The notes below the pieces were generated by a model. That model worked only from the letters and a program-made list of their open reading frames with translations, was not told where the DNA came from and searched no databases. A stretch of 64,000 nt of DNA from Bog-756 sp963829235 (GTDB lineage Bacteria; Actinomycetota; Acidimicrobiia; Acidimicrobiales; RAAP-2): contig CAWHIF010000006.1 of the NCBI GenBank assembly GCA_963829235.1, forward strand, positions 62,001 to 126,000. The letters run 5' to 3'. The translations under genes and the position numbers were made by a program. Shown here in pieces: positions 1 to 7,472 of the stretch (position 1 is its first letter; the number at the start of each line of letters is the position of its first letter).

Positions 1-636
1 GACGTGGGCAAGGGTTGCGCCGAGTCGCTCCAGGGCCAGGGGGCGAGGGTGATCATCACCGAGATCGACCCGATCTGTGCGCTGCAGGCGGCCATGGACG
101 GCCACCAGGTGGCCACCCTCGAGGATGTGGTGGCCACCGCCGATATCTTCGTGACCACCACCGGCAACAAGGACGTGATCACCGCCGACCAGATGACCCG
201 GATGAAGCACCAGGCCATCGTGGGCAATATCGGCCACTTCGACAACGAGATCGACATGGCCGGCCTCATGAAGATCGACGGTGTCGAGCGGGTGAACATC
301 AAGCCGCAGGTCGACAAGTGGGTCTTCCCCGACGGCCACGCGGTGATCATCCTGTCCGAGGGCCGTCTGCTCAACCTGGGCAACGCCACCGGCCATCCCA
401 GCTTCGTGATGTCCAACTCCTTCACCAACCAGACCATGGCCCAGATGGAGCTGTTCAACAACGCCGACGACTACGAGAACCGGGTCTACGTGCTGCCCAA
501 GCACCTCGACGAGAAGGTGGCCCGGTTGCACCTCGATGCCCTCGGGGTCCGCCTGACCACTTTGACCAAGGAGCAGGCCGAGTACATCGGGGTGCCCGTC
601 GACGGTCCCTACAAGCCGGACACCTACCGGTACTGA
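1..636 (+). CDS. ahcY: Adenosylhomocysteinase (SAH hydrolase), 3' part
   Basis: C-terminal 211 residues of S-adenosylhomocysteine hydrolase, the cytosolic NAD-dependent enzyme that splits SAH into adenosine and homocysteine in the methyl cycle. The window opens inside the NAD-binding loop (DVGKGCAESL at the first codons). It continues with the family strings TTTGNKDVI, VGNIGHFDNEID and LSEGRLLNLGNATGHPSFVMS, and ends in KPDTYRY, the conserved tail whose Lys and Tyr reach the NAD site of the neighbouring subunit. The start lies outside the window. The final Tyr codon and the TGA stop are the first bases of a 19-bp triple repeat that runs into the convergent acyl-CoA dehydrogenase gene. Confidence 0.98.
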   Translation, partial: DVGKGCAESLQGQGARVIITEIDPICALQAAMDGHQVATLEDVVATADIFVTTTGNKDVITADQMTRMKHQAIVGNIGHFDNEIDMAGLMKIDGVERVNIKPQVDKWVFPDGHAVIILSEGRLLNLGNATGHPSFVMSNSFTNQTMAQMELFNNADDYENRVYVLPKHLDEKVARLHLDALGVRLTTLTKEQAEYIGVPVDGPYKPDTYRY

Positions 637-687
637 CGCAGCTCAGCGGTACTGACGCAGCTCAGCGGTACTGACGCAGCTCAGCGG
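631..687. repeat. 3 x 19-bp perfect tandem repeat across two convergent stop codons
   Basis: Unit tactgacgcagctcagcgg at 631-649, 650-668 and 669-687 with no mismatch. Copy 1 holds the ahcY stop (TGA 634-636) and copy 3 holds the stop of the opposing dehydrogenase gene (TCA 681-683 read on the minus strand). Because 19 is not a multiple of 3, the three TGA and three TCA triplets fall in all three frames of each strand. Confidence 0.97.
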
Positions 688-1979
688 TCGGCCGTCTCCA
701 GGTCGAGCAGGTGGGCGAAGCGCTCCCTGGCCTCGGCCCGCCGGGTCGGGACGTGCTCGGTGGGGACGTCGGTCGGCTTGTAGCCCTTGAGGGTCTGACG
801 GGCCACCGTGACCCTGTGGACCTCGTCGGGACCGTCGTAGATGCGGGCCGCCCGGGCGTGCCGGTACATCGACTCGAGAGGTAGGTCGGTCGAGAACCCG
901 AGTGCGCCGTGGACCTGGATGGCCCGGTCGATCACGTTGTAGAGCACACCGGCGCCGTAGTACTTGATCATGGCGATCTCCACCCGGGCGGCCGAGGCTC
1001 CCTCGTTGTCCATCTTCCACGCCGCGTACAGCGTCATGAGTCGCGCGGCGGTCATCTCGGCCAGGGAGTCGGCCACCCAGTTCTGGACCGTCTGCTTCTC
1101 GGCCAGCAGCGAGTGGTGGGTGGTGCGGGAGACCGCCCGCTCGCACAGCATGTCGAAGGCCCGCCGGGACTGGCCCAGCCAGCGCATGCAGTGGTGGATG
1201 CGCCCCGGCCCCAGGCGCTTCTGGGCCAGCACGAAACCCTCGCCCTCGAGGCCGACGAGGTTCTCGTAGGGGACCCGCACCTCGCGATAGATGATCTCGG
1301 CATGCCCACCGAACCTGCCGTAGTGCTCGACCGGATCCTCCATGGTGGCGACGTCACGGACAATGTCGACGCCCGGGGCGTCGGCCGGCACGATGATCAT
1401 CGAGCAGCCCTGGTACGGGTGGACGTCGGGGTTGGTGACCGCCATCACGATCAGGAAGTCGGCCACCGAGCCGTTCGAGGTGAACCACTTGTGGCCGTCG
1501 ATGACCCACTCGTCACCGTCGCGCACCGCGGTGGTGGAGATCATGGTGGGATCGGCACCCGCTCCCGGTTCGGTCATGGAGAACCCGCTGCGGAGGCGCC
1601 CGTCGAGCAGGGGCAGCAACCACCGCTCCCGATGCTCCTCACGGCCCGAGGACTCGATGCCCACCGCCAACAGTTCGGCATTGCCCGAATCGGGGGCGTT
1701 GTTACCGAAGGCCACCGGACCGTACGGGGTCTGGCCGAGGATCTCGTGCATCAAACCGAGCTTGACCTGGCCGAATCCGCCGCCGCCCAGCTCGGGCGGA
1801 AGGTGCGAGGCCCACAGCCCCCGGCTCTTGACCTCCTGCTGGAGGGGTTCGAGCGCCTCGAGCATGGCGTCGTAGCTCAGCGCCAGTGTCTCGAGGGGGA
1901 AGAGCTCGTCCCGCACGACCTGGCGCATCCAGGCCAGCTGCTCCTCGAACTCGGGCTCAGTGGAAAAGTCCCATGCCAC
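681..1979 (-). CDS. Acyl-CoA dehydrogenase family protein (ACAD10/11-like)
   Basis: 432-residue FAD-dependent acyl-CoA dehydrogenase of usual family length. The N-terminal helical domain is followed by the flavin-binding middle region (FSMTEPGAGADPTM, VIDGHKWFTSNGS) and a C-terminal helical domain ending IQVHGALGFSTDLPLESMYR. The C-terminal signature is RIYDGPDEVHRV, where the position of the catalytic Glu of MCAD-type enzymes (YEG) carries Asp, as in the ACAD10/11 subgroup. It probably acts in fatty acyl or branched acyl-CoA oxidation; the substrate cannot be told. The start is ATG 1979 with a G-rich Shine-Dalgarno (GAGAGGGGG). It is divergent from bioB, with 56 bp between the starts. Confidence 0.93.
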   Translation of the reverse strand: MAWDFSTEPEFEEQLAWMRQVVRDELFPLETLALSYDAMLEALEPLQQEVKSRGLWASHLPPELGGGGFGQVKLGLMHEILGQTPYGPVAFGNNAPDSGNAELLAVGIESSGREEHRERWLLPLLDGRLRSGFSMTEPGAGADPTMISTTAVRDGDEWVIDGHKWFTSNGSVADFLIVMAVTNPDVHPYQGCSMIIVPADAPGVDIVRDVATMEDPVEHYGRFGGHAEIIYREVRVPYENLVGLEGEGFVLAQKRLGPGRIHHCMRWLGQSRRAFDMLCERAVSRTTHHSLLAEKQTVQNWVADSLAEMTAARLMTLYAAWKMDNEGASAARVEIAMIKYYGAGVLYNVIDRAIQVHGALGFSTDLPLESMYRHARAARIYDGPDEVHRVTVARQTLKGYKPTDVPTEHVPTRRAEARERFAHLLDLETADR

Positions 1980-2023
1980 GGTGGTCCCCCTCTCGTTCTT
2001 GCCGGTCGGTCCCCCGGGGCAAC

Positions 2024-2030
2024 TACCGTA
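2024..2030. promoter_or_regulatory. Overlapping divergent -10 boxes (bioB / acyl-CoA dehydrogenase)
   Basis: TACCGT (2024-2029, plus) lies exactly 6 nt before the bioB ATG, so the bioB transcript is likely leaderless. On the minus strand the same bases read TACGGT (2030-2025), which would give the dehydrogenase a leader of about 40 nt containing its ribosome-binding site. Confidence 0.5.
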
Positions 2031-2035
2031 ACGGC

Positions 2036-3142
2036 ATGCCCGGCGACACCTCTACCACCCCCATCCGTACCACCGTCACCCTCTCCGCGCCCAACCGGAC
2101 CCGTCCCCGGGCCGAGCAGGCCCGGCCGGAGCTGGCCGGATCGGAGGCTCGGGCCCGCCTGCGGGCTGCAGAACAGGCCCTCCTCGAAGAGCGCCGTCTG
2201 CTGACCGGCGAGGAGCTCACCGCGCTGGCCGAACTCCCCGACCCATGGGTCACCTCCCTCGCCGCCCTCGCCCACCAGGTGCGGTTGGAGTGGTGCGGGC
2301 CCGCAGTGGAGGTGGAGGGCATCCTGTCGGCCAAGACCGGTGGCTGTCCCGAGGACTGCCACTTCTGTTCCCAGTCGTCCCGGTTCGACAGCCCGGTCAA
2401 GGCCACCCCCTTCCTCGACACCGACGAGGTGCTCCGAGCGGCCGCGGAGACCAAGGCCGCGGGGGCCTCGGAGTTCTGCCTCGTCCTGGCTGTGCGCGGT
2501 CCGGACGAGCGCACCATGGTCCGGATCCTCGAGTTGGTGCCGATCATCCACGCCGAGACCGGCCTCAACGTAGCCGTCAGCGCCGGACTGCTGAGCGCCG
2601 AGCAGGCCCGGCGCTTCGCCGAGGGGGGCGTCCACCGCTACAACCACAACCTCGAGACGTCCAAGTCGTTCTTCCCGAACGTGGTCTCCACCCACACCTG
2701 GGAGGAGCGCCGCGAGACCTGCCGCCTCGTGCGGGACCACGGGATGGAACTGTGCTGCGGGGCCCTGATCGGGATGGGCGAGAGCGACGGGCAGCGGATC
2801 GAGCTGCTGGGCCAGCTGCAGGAGCTCGATCCGACCGAGGTCCCGCTCAACTTCTTGAACCCCCGGCCCGGTACCCCGCTGGGCGACGAGCAGCCGGTGG
2901 CCGCCTGGGAGGCCATCCGTTGGATCGCTCTCTTCAGGCTGGGCCTGCCCGGTGTGATCCTCCGCTACGCCGGCGGCCGCGAGGTCACCTTACGGGAGCT
3001 GCAGTCGATGGGGATGACGTCGGGGATCAACGCCCTCATCGTGGGCAACTACCTGACCACACTGGGGCGGTCCGCCGACGAGGACCTGCAGATGCTTTCC
3101 GATCTGCGCATGCCGGTCGGAGCGCTCACCGGCGTCCTGTGA
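2036..3142 (+). CDS. bioB: Biotin synthase
   Basis: 368-residue radical-SAM enzyme that inserts sulfur into dethiobiotin, the last step of biotin synthesis. The SAM-cluster motif C-x3-C-x2-C is at residues 104-111 (CPEDCHFC). Family strings follow: YNHNLETSKSFF, CCGALIGMGES and NFLNPRPGTPL. The N-terminus is longer than in E. coli BioB (about 60 extra residues, Arg/Ala-rich). ATG 2036 is chosen because a TACCGT box ends 6 nt before it and upstream in-frame codons would run into the divergent gene. The next gene, 13 nt downstream, is a BsaP-like protein, which fits the actinobacterial BioB class reported to need that partner. bioD (14 kb) and birA (64 kb) are elsewhere in the window. Confidence 0.96.
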   Translation: MPGDTSTTPIRTTVTLSAPNRTRPRAEQARPELAGSEARARLRAAEQALLEERRLLTGEELTALAELPDPWVTSLAALAHQVRLEWCGPAVEVEGILSAKTGGCPEDCHFCSQSSRFDSPVKATPFLDTDEVLRAAAETKAAGASEFCLVLAVRGPDERTMVRILELVPIIHAETGLNVAVSAGLLSAEQARRFAEGGVHRYNHNLETSKSFFPNVVSTHTWEERRETCRLVRDHGMELCCGALIGMGESDGQRIELLGQLQELDPTEVPLNFLNPRPGTPLGDEQPVAAWEAIRWIALFRLGLPGVILRYAGGREVTLRELQSMGMTSGINALIVGNYLTTLGRSADEDLQMLSDLRMPVGALTGVL

Positions 3143-3155
3143 CCGGTGACCCCGG

Positions 3156-3329
3156 ATGACCGGCCACTGCACCGGTTGTGGTGCTGCGTCGAGTTCGTGC
3201 CCGGGATGCGACCGTGCCCTCGATCCACCCCGGTTCTGCCCCCACTGCGGACGACGACTCAGCGTGGCGGTGAGCCCCTCAGGCTACCGGGCCCGCTGCC
3301 GGGACCACGGCGAGGTTCTCCGCCGTTGA
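3156..3329 (+). CDS. bsaP: BsaP-like biotin synthase auxiliary protein
   Basis: 57-residue Cys-rich protein starting 13 nt after bioB. I see two closely spaced C-x2-C pairs (Cys5/8 and 15/18), a third, CPHC, at 28/31, and Cys48. The central string is LDPPRFCPHCGRRL and the tail is GYRARCRDHG. Order, size and the DPPRFCPxCGRRL core match the small protein that follows bioB in mycobacteria and other actinomycetes and has been described as an Fe-S auxiliary protein for the radical-SAM enzyme. The function is inferred from that family and from co-location. ATG 3156 is the only sensible start, since an in-frame stop lies 6 nt before it. The gene ends 23 bp before the opposing VOC gene. Confidence 0.85.
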   Translation: MTGHCTGCGAASSSCPGCDRALDPPRFCPHCGRRLSVAVSPSGYRARCRDHGEVLRR

Positions 3330-3352
3330 GCCTCGACCGCACGGCGGGCACA

Positions 3353-3715
3353 TCACTGGCTGGCCCTGCCCACCTCGTGGAGCTCCACCGCGTTGCCGGC
3401 GGGGTCGTCGATGAACGTCTGGCGGTTGTTGCCCACGGCGACCGGGTCGGCCACCTCGATCCCCTTCGACCGCAACTCATCCACCACCGCCTCGAGGTCC
3501 TCGACGCGGATGGCGAAGTGCTGCCCGAGGTTGCGGGGTACGGGTGCTTCGACCAGGTGCACCTGCTGGGCTCCGAGGTCGATCCAGGCGCCGGCGATGC
3601 CGAGGTCGGGCCGGTCGCCCCGGAGCGTTCCCCCGAGGACCCCGGTATAGAAGGCCACACCCGACTCGATGTCGGGAACGTTGACGGACACGTGATGAAC
3701 GGCCAGGGGCTCCAT
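3353..3715 (-). CDS. VOC (glyoxalase/bleomycin resistance) family protein
   Basis: 120-residue single vicinal-oxygen-chelate domain. It starts HHVSVNVPDIESGVAFYTGV and ends TFIDDPAGNAVELHEV, the usual beta-alpha-beta-beta-beta halves with metal-ligand candidates His7, His53 and Glu111. Such proteins are metal-dependent lyases, isomerases or dioxygenases, or small-molecule binders; the substrate is unknown. ATG 3715 fits the family N-terminus. The gene is convergent with bsaP and has no operon partner. Confidence 0.85.
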   Translation of the reverse strand: MEPLAVHHVSVNVPDIESGVAFYTGVLGGTLRGDRPDLGIAGAWIDLGAQQVHLVEAPVPRNLGQHFAIRVEDLEAVVDELRSKGIEVADPVAVGNNRQTFIDDPAGNAVELHEVGRASQ

Positions 3716-3817
3716 GCCCCGAATTTGTGTCCGGTCCCGCCGGGCGGCGCAACGGGGGGCACGCGTGGCGGTCGGCCCGACCGGCACAACGGCCGATCGC
3801 TGTGATCGACTGCCTGG

Positions 3818-4147
3818 ATGAGCACCTACCACGACGGACGCATCGAGTGCACCGATGACGAGGTGAGGATTCGCGGCTACTACTTTCCGTGGGGCACCAA
3901 GCGGATCCCGTACACGTCCATCCGTTCGCTCGAGCGCTTCGACATGACCGCGCTGAGAGGCAAAGGGCGGATCTGGGGATCCGGAGACCTCAAGCACTGG
4001 GCCAATCTCGATCCGAGGCGACCCAAGAAGTCGGCCGGGTTCTTCCTGGATGTCGGAGCGCGGATGATCCCGTTCGTGACCCCCGATGATCCGGACGCCT
4101 TCGAGTCGGTCGTGCGGTCCCACCTCCCTGCCGGATCCGCGGGCTGA
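3818..4147 (+). CDS. Hypothetical protein, possible PH-like fold
   Basis: 109-residue soluble protein I cannot name. It opens HDGRIECTDDEVRIRGYYFPWGTKRIPYTSIRSLERF, an alternating beta pattern with a xxIPYxxIRSLERF turn. That resembles small bacterial PH-like domains, which often have an IPYxxI segment. There is no signal peptide or membrane segment. A WANLDPRRP stretch and a KKSAGFFLDVG strand follow. It stands alone on the plus strand; a 19-bp duplication separates its stop from the convergent oxidoreductase. The fold suggestion is weak inference. Confidence 0.65.
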   Translation: MSTYHDGRIECTDDEVRIRGYYFPWGTKRIPYTSIRSLERFDMTALRGKGRIWGSGDLKHWANLDPRRPKKSAGFFLDVGARMIPFVTPDDPDAFESVVRSHLPAGSAG

Positions 4148-4149
4148 AC

Positions 4150-4187
4150 CCCGGCCGGTGCGCGGGCCCCCGGCCGCCGCGCGGGCC
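4150..4187. repeat. 2 x 19-bp tandem repeat filling a convergent gap
   Basis: Copies at 4150-4168 and 4169-4187 (cccggccggtgcgcgggcc and the same with cc for gt... at positions 9-10) differ at 2 of 19 bases. They occupy the space between the stop at 4147 and the opposing stop that begins at 4188. Confidence 0.85.
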
Positions 4188-5276
4188 TCAGGGGCCGGCG
4201 ACCGGCTGGGCGGGGAGGTCCAGCGGAGCGTGATCCATCCGGGCCAGCACATGGCGGGCGAACAGGTCGCACTCGTGGAGGTGGGGGTAGCCCGACAGGA
4301 TGAATGAGTCGACGCCGGCGTCCCGGAGCTCCCCCAGTGTGGCCAGGACCTGGTCGGGATCGCCCACGATGGCGGCTCCGGCACCGCTGCGGGCCCGTCC
4401 GATGCCGGTCCACAGGTGGCGTCCGACGTAGCCCTCCCGATCGGCTTCGGCCCGCAGTTCGGCCTGCCGGGCAACTCCGGTCGACGCCGAATCCAACGAG
4501 CGAGCGCGGATGGTGCGGCCGGTTGTCGGGTCGAGCCTGGACAGGAGCCGCCTGGCTGCGCCCCGAGCCTCGTCCTCTGTGTCCCGCACGATCACGTGGG
4601 AGCGCCAGCCGAAGCGCAGATTGCGGCCCAACTCCCGGGCCCGATGTCTCATGTCCTCGACGACGGCGGCGACGGCGACAGGGGTGTCCGGCCACATCAG
4701 GTACACGTCGGCACCTGCGGCCGCACACGCCTTGGCCTCCTCGGACAGGCCGCCGAAATAGAAGGGGGGGCAGCGGCCCGAGGCCGTCGACACCCGAGGT
4801 GGATCGATGACCAGATCCACGAAACGTCCGGACATATCGACCGACCGGCCCGACATGAGGGCGCGCAGCGCGGCCATGAACTCGAGGGTGCGCCGGTACC
4901 GGTCCGGTCCGGAGAGCGCCTCCCCTGGCACATCGCTGGAGATGACGTTGAGCACCAGCCGTCCACCGGCGATCTGATCGATGGTGGCCAGCTGCCGGGC
5001 CAGCTGGGGAACCACGAGCTCGCCCATGCGCACGGCCAACAGCAGATTGATGCGCCGGGTCTGGGTTGCCACGGCGGCGGCGAAGGCCACACTGTCGATG
5101 CCCAGGGCGTACCCCGAGGGCAACAGGATATTGTCGTAACCGTAGGACTCGGCGGCGATGGTGATGGCGCGGCAGTGTTCCCAATTGCTGGCCAGGCCCT
5201 CATCCGGGTGGCCGAGGAACTCGTAGTCGTCGTCGCACAGGGCACCGAACCAGCCGACTTCGGGCGGGGTGACCAC
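4188..5276 (-). CDS. LLM-class flavin-dependent oxidoreductase (SsuD-like)
   Basis: 362-residue luciferase-like TIM barrel. Signatures are NWEHCRAITIAAESYGYDNILLP near the N-terminus, QIAGGRLVLNVISSD in the flavin-binding middle, RTLEFMAALRALMSGR, and PFYFGGLSEEAKACAAAGAD. These resemble alkanesulfonate monooxygenase SsuD and related FMNH2- or F420-dependent enzymes. No sulfonate transporter or flavin reductase is adjacent, so the substrate is open. cofD/cofE elsewhere in the window show that F420 is made, so an F420-dependent enzyme is possible. The GTG start at 5276 is placed by a TAGTGT box exactly 6 nt upstream (leaderless). Confidence 0.88.
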   Translation of the reverse strand: MVTPPEVGWFGALCDDDYEFLGHPDEGLASNWEHCRAITIAAESYGYDNILLPSGYALGIDSVAFAAAVATQTRRINLLLAVRMGELVVPQLARQLATIDQIAGGRLVLNVISSDVPGEALSGPDRYRRTLEFMAALRALMSGRSVDMSGRFVDLVIDPPRVSTASGRCPPFYFGGLSEEAKACAAAGADVYLMWPDTPVAVAAVVEDMRHRARELGRNLRFGWRSHVIVRDTEDEARGAARRLLSRLDPTTGRTIRARSLDSASTGVARQAELRAEADREGYVGRHLWTGIGRARSGAGAAIVGDPDQVLATLGELRDAGVDSFILSGYPHLHECDLFARHVLARMDHAPLDLPAQPVAGP

Positions 5277-5282
5277 AGAACC

Positions 5283-5288
5283 ACACTA
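5283..5288 (-). promoter_or_regulatory. -10 box TAGTGT of the LLM oxidoreductase
   Basis: TAGTGT on the minus strand, 6 nt before GTG 5276, matching the leaderless arrangement seen at bioB, ribC, cofD and ftsH. Confidence 0.45.
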
Positions 5289-5305
5289 GGACGCGGTCGG
5301 CATCC

Positions 5306-6691
5306 TCAGGCCGCCACCGGTGGGGGCCGCTCGTTGCGTTGGCCGTTGTGGGGTGGGCACAGCAGCCGCCCGTTCTCCTGGGTGGTGGGACCACCGAGGG
5401 CCCAGGGCTGGATGTGGTCGGCCTGGCAGAAGGGTGCGGTGACGTCGCAGAGGGGGTGGGTGCACTCCCGGTCCCGCACCTCGATGGCCCGGCGGGTGGC
5501 CCCGGTGAAGAACCGGTTGGTGGGGTCGACCTCGGTCCGGGGACCGGGTGCGAAGGTGGCCCGCTCCACATCGGCGCTGGTCACCCGGCCGTCGGCCCCG
5601 GCGAAGAGCCGGGCTCTGGCCCCGATCTCCACCCGTTGGCCGGGGCCGAAGGTGGCCCGCTCCACATCGGCACCGTCCAGCCAGGGCAGCAGTGAGCCAG
5701 GGGGGACCACGGTGCCGTTCTCGAGCTCGCAGATCCGCCCGTGGAGTGTCTCGTAATCCACGAGGACGGTGAACAGGGGTGCCGGTCTCCTGGCGTCGGC
5801 CGGGCAGCTCTTCGAGTTGATGGCCATGTCCACCAGGGCATCGGCCTGGCGCTGTCGGGGGGTGCGGGCCAGGCGGTCGCCCGGGCCCGGGTCCCGACCG
5901 AGGATGGCTCTGGCCTCGGCCCGGTCGGCCTCGAACAGCTCACGCTCCAGGCGTTCGAGCTCTTCGGCCACGATGGCCCCGTTGACGGGATCGAGGTTCA
6001 TGGCCCCGAGCCAGCTCCCGCCGAAGCTCTGGACCAGGGAGACGTCACGGCGGCTCCGCTGCTTGTCGGCGTCCTGGTCGGCCCCGTCCGGATCGGCCAG
6101 CTGCCTCCAGTAGGCCGCGGCGCGGGTGAACTGGGCAAAGGTGAGGTTCCTGGCCTGGTCGACCAGCAGGGCCTCGTCCCGGATGAGGGCAGCTTCGGTC
6201 TCCCGGGTCCGGAGGGAGATCATCACGTCCACGTGGGCCCCGGTGATGTCCCCTTCGGCCCAGGCCCGGGTGGTCTCGGGCAGGAACCGCAGCTCCCGGC
6301 CCCGGCGGACCCGGCGTCTGGCCTCGCCCTTTTTGACCCGGCACTTGGCCGTCACCCAGGCCGCGGCGGTCCGGGCCCCGTCGGGGGCCCAGTCACCGGC
6401 GGCGTCGAAGGCCGCGGTGGCCCGGGTGGCCAAGGACTCAGCCCGGGCCGCCACCTGGTGCAACGCCACGATCGACTCCGGGTCGGCCAGGGCCGACGGG
6501 TCGAGCCCGCCCAGCCGGTCGAGTTCCTCGTTGATGATGTCAAGTTCCACGAACGAGAGTCCACCACCGGGGTGTGACAGCGTCGGGGGGGACCGAGACG
6601 TCGGGGCGGGACGGGGTCGGACCGGGGGCGGGACGGGGCGGACCGGGAGATCGGGACGGGGGGTCGGAACAGAGTCGGACCGGGGCGCCAA
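5306..6691 (-). CDS. HNH endonuclease signature protein, DUF222 (13E12-like)
   Basis: Up to 461 residues. The N-terminal DUF222 helical region (ATRATAAFDAAGDWAPDGART, RRGRELRFLPETTRAWAEG) is followed by a C-terminal HNH domain, RECTHPLCDVTAPFCQADHIQPWALGG and then ENGRLLCPPHNGQRN. The CxxC and DH residues of the HNH metal site are present. These proteins are numerous in actinobacterial genomes and their role is unsettled. The first 45 codons are a Pro/Arg-rich translation of a G-tract region (6580-6690), so the true start may be GTG 6550 (414 residues). The segment GADVERATFGPGQRVEIG recurs 32 residues later as SADVERATFAPGPRTEVD. That internal duplication is unusual. Confidence 0.85.
   Translation of the reverse strand: MAPRSDSVPTPRPDLPVRPVPPPVRPRPAPTSRSPPTLSHPGGGLSFVELDIINEELDRLGGLDPSALADPESIVALHQVAARAESLATRATAAFDAAGDWAPDGARTAAAWVTAKCRVKKGEARRRVRRGRELRFLPETTRAWAEGDITGAHVDVMISLRTRETEAALIRDEALLVDQARNLTFAQFTRAAAYWRQLADPDGADQDADKQRSRRDVSLVQSFGGSWLGAMNLDPVNGAIVAEELERLERELFEADRAEARAILGRDPGPGDRLARTPRQRQADALVDMAINSKSCPADARRPAPLFTVLVDYETLHGRICELENGTVVPPGSLLPWLDGADVERATFGPGQRVEIGARARLFAGADGRVTSADVERATFAPGPRTEVDPTNRFFTGATRRAIEVRDRECTHPLCDVTAPFCQADHIQPWALGGPTTQENGRLLCPPHNGQRNERPPPVAA
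5551..5671. repeat. Internal duplication in the HNH gene (25-bp identical ends)
   Basis: The 25 bases at 5551-5575 recur at 5647-5671, a 96-bp (32-codon) spacing that keeps frame. The protein duplicates an ADVERATF...R block just before the HNH motif. Confidence 0.8.
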
Positions 6692-6744
6692 CCGGTCCCA
6701 CCGGAGCCGATGGAACCATCGACATCGGCGGCCGGGCCCCGGGC

Positions 6745-6750
6745 TACGTT
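6745..6750 (+). promoter_or_regulatory. -10 box TACGTT of the GAP-family gene
   Basis: TACGTT ends 6 nt before ATG 6757, the leaderless spacing. Confidence 0.45.
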
Positions 6751-6756
6751 GAGCGG

Positions 6757-7431
6757 ATGGCGGCGCTGCTGGTGTCCGTGCTCCCGCTGGCCGTCGGGGC
6801 AGCCATCAGCCCCACCCTCTTGGCCCTTCAACTGCTGGTGCTGACCGGAGCCTCGAAGCCGCTGGCACGGGCCTGGGCCCTCGCCGCCGGAGCGGCACTC
6901 CTCTTGGCCGGTTTCGCCCTGCTGGGACTGACCGTGTTGAACCACCTGCACCCGACCGAGCGCCACCACCATTCGGTGCGTGGAGCGGTGATCGTGTTCA
7001 TCGCAGCCGGGCTCCTCGTCGCCCTCGCCGTCCGGTCGATGCGCAACCGGCCGATGCCTGCGGACAGACAGGCCTCACGAACGACCGGACTCCTCCAGAC
7101 AGCTCCCACCTACTGGTTCATCGGCGTCGGAGCCCTGGGCATGGTGCTCAACTTCTCCACGTTGGTGCTGTTCCTGCCGGCTCTCCACGAGATCACCCGC
7201 TCGTCGGCGTCGTTGGCGGCCCGAGCCGTGACGTTCGCCCTCCTCTATGTCATCACCTTGCTGCCGGTCCTCGCACCGGTCGTGGTGGTCTCCGTCCTCG
7301 GCGTGCGGGCCAAACCGGCATTGGACGCGGCCCACGAGTTCGTGACCAAGCACTCCCGCCAGATCGGCATCGCCATCGAATTGGTATTCGCGGTCTACCT
7401 GGCCGTGAAGGGGATCCGCGAGCTTCCCTGA
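6757..7431 (+). CDS. GAP family (Sap) integral membrane protein
   Basis: 224-residue membrane protein with about six hydrophobic segments (roughly residues 2-24, 34-54, 68-90, 125-148, 158-184 and 200-220). It starts AALLVSVLPLAVGAAISPTLLA, a membrane segment containing GAAISPTLLALQLL. Pattern and length fit the actinobacterial GAP family, which includes proteins linked to glycolipid export in mycobacteria, related to the LysE-like transporter fold. The cargo here is unknown. A His-rich loop (HPTERHHHS) lies between segments 2 and 3. ATG 6757 is chosen for the conserved hydrophobic start and the -10 box; a longer in-frame reading would add low-complexity G-tract codons. Confidence 0.75.
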   Translation: MAALLVSVLPLAVGAAISPTLLALQLLVLTGASKPLARAWALAAGAALLLAGFALLGLTVLNHLHPTERHHHSVRGAVIVFIAAGLLVALAVRSMRNRPMPADRQASRTTGLLQTAPTYWFIGVGALGMVLNFSTLVLFLPALHEITRSSASLAARAVTFALLYVITLLPVLAPVVVVSVLGVRAKPALDAAHEFVTKHSRQIGIAIELVFAVYLAVKGIRELP

Positions 7432-7472
7432 AGCCGGGCCACAGGCGATGACCCGGTCCTCCGCCGTCGGGC

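Noticed and set aside
15..674. Long open frame overlapping ahcY in another frame
   Set aside because: Arg/Pro/Gly/His-rich translation typical of a shadow frame in GC-rich DNA; ahcY itself is clear.
6574..6690. G-rich tract as a quadruplex or regulatory element, or as true N-terminus of the HNH protein
   Set aside because: The runs are imperfect and equally explained by base composition; the coding of the tract is Pro/Arg low-complexity and a GTG start at 6550 avoids it.
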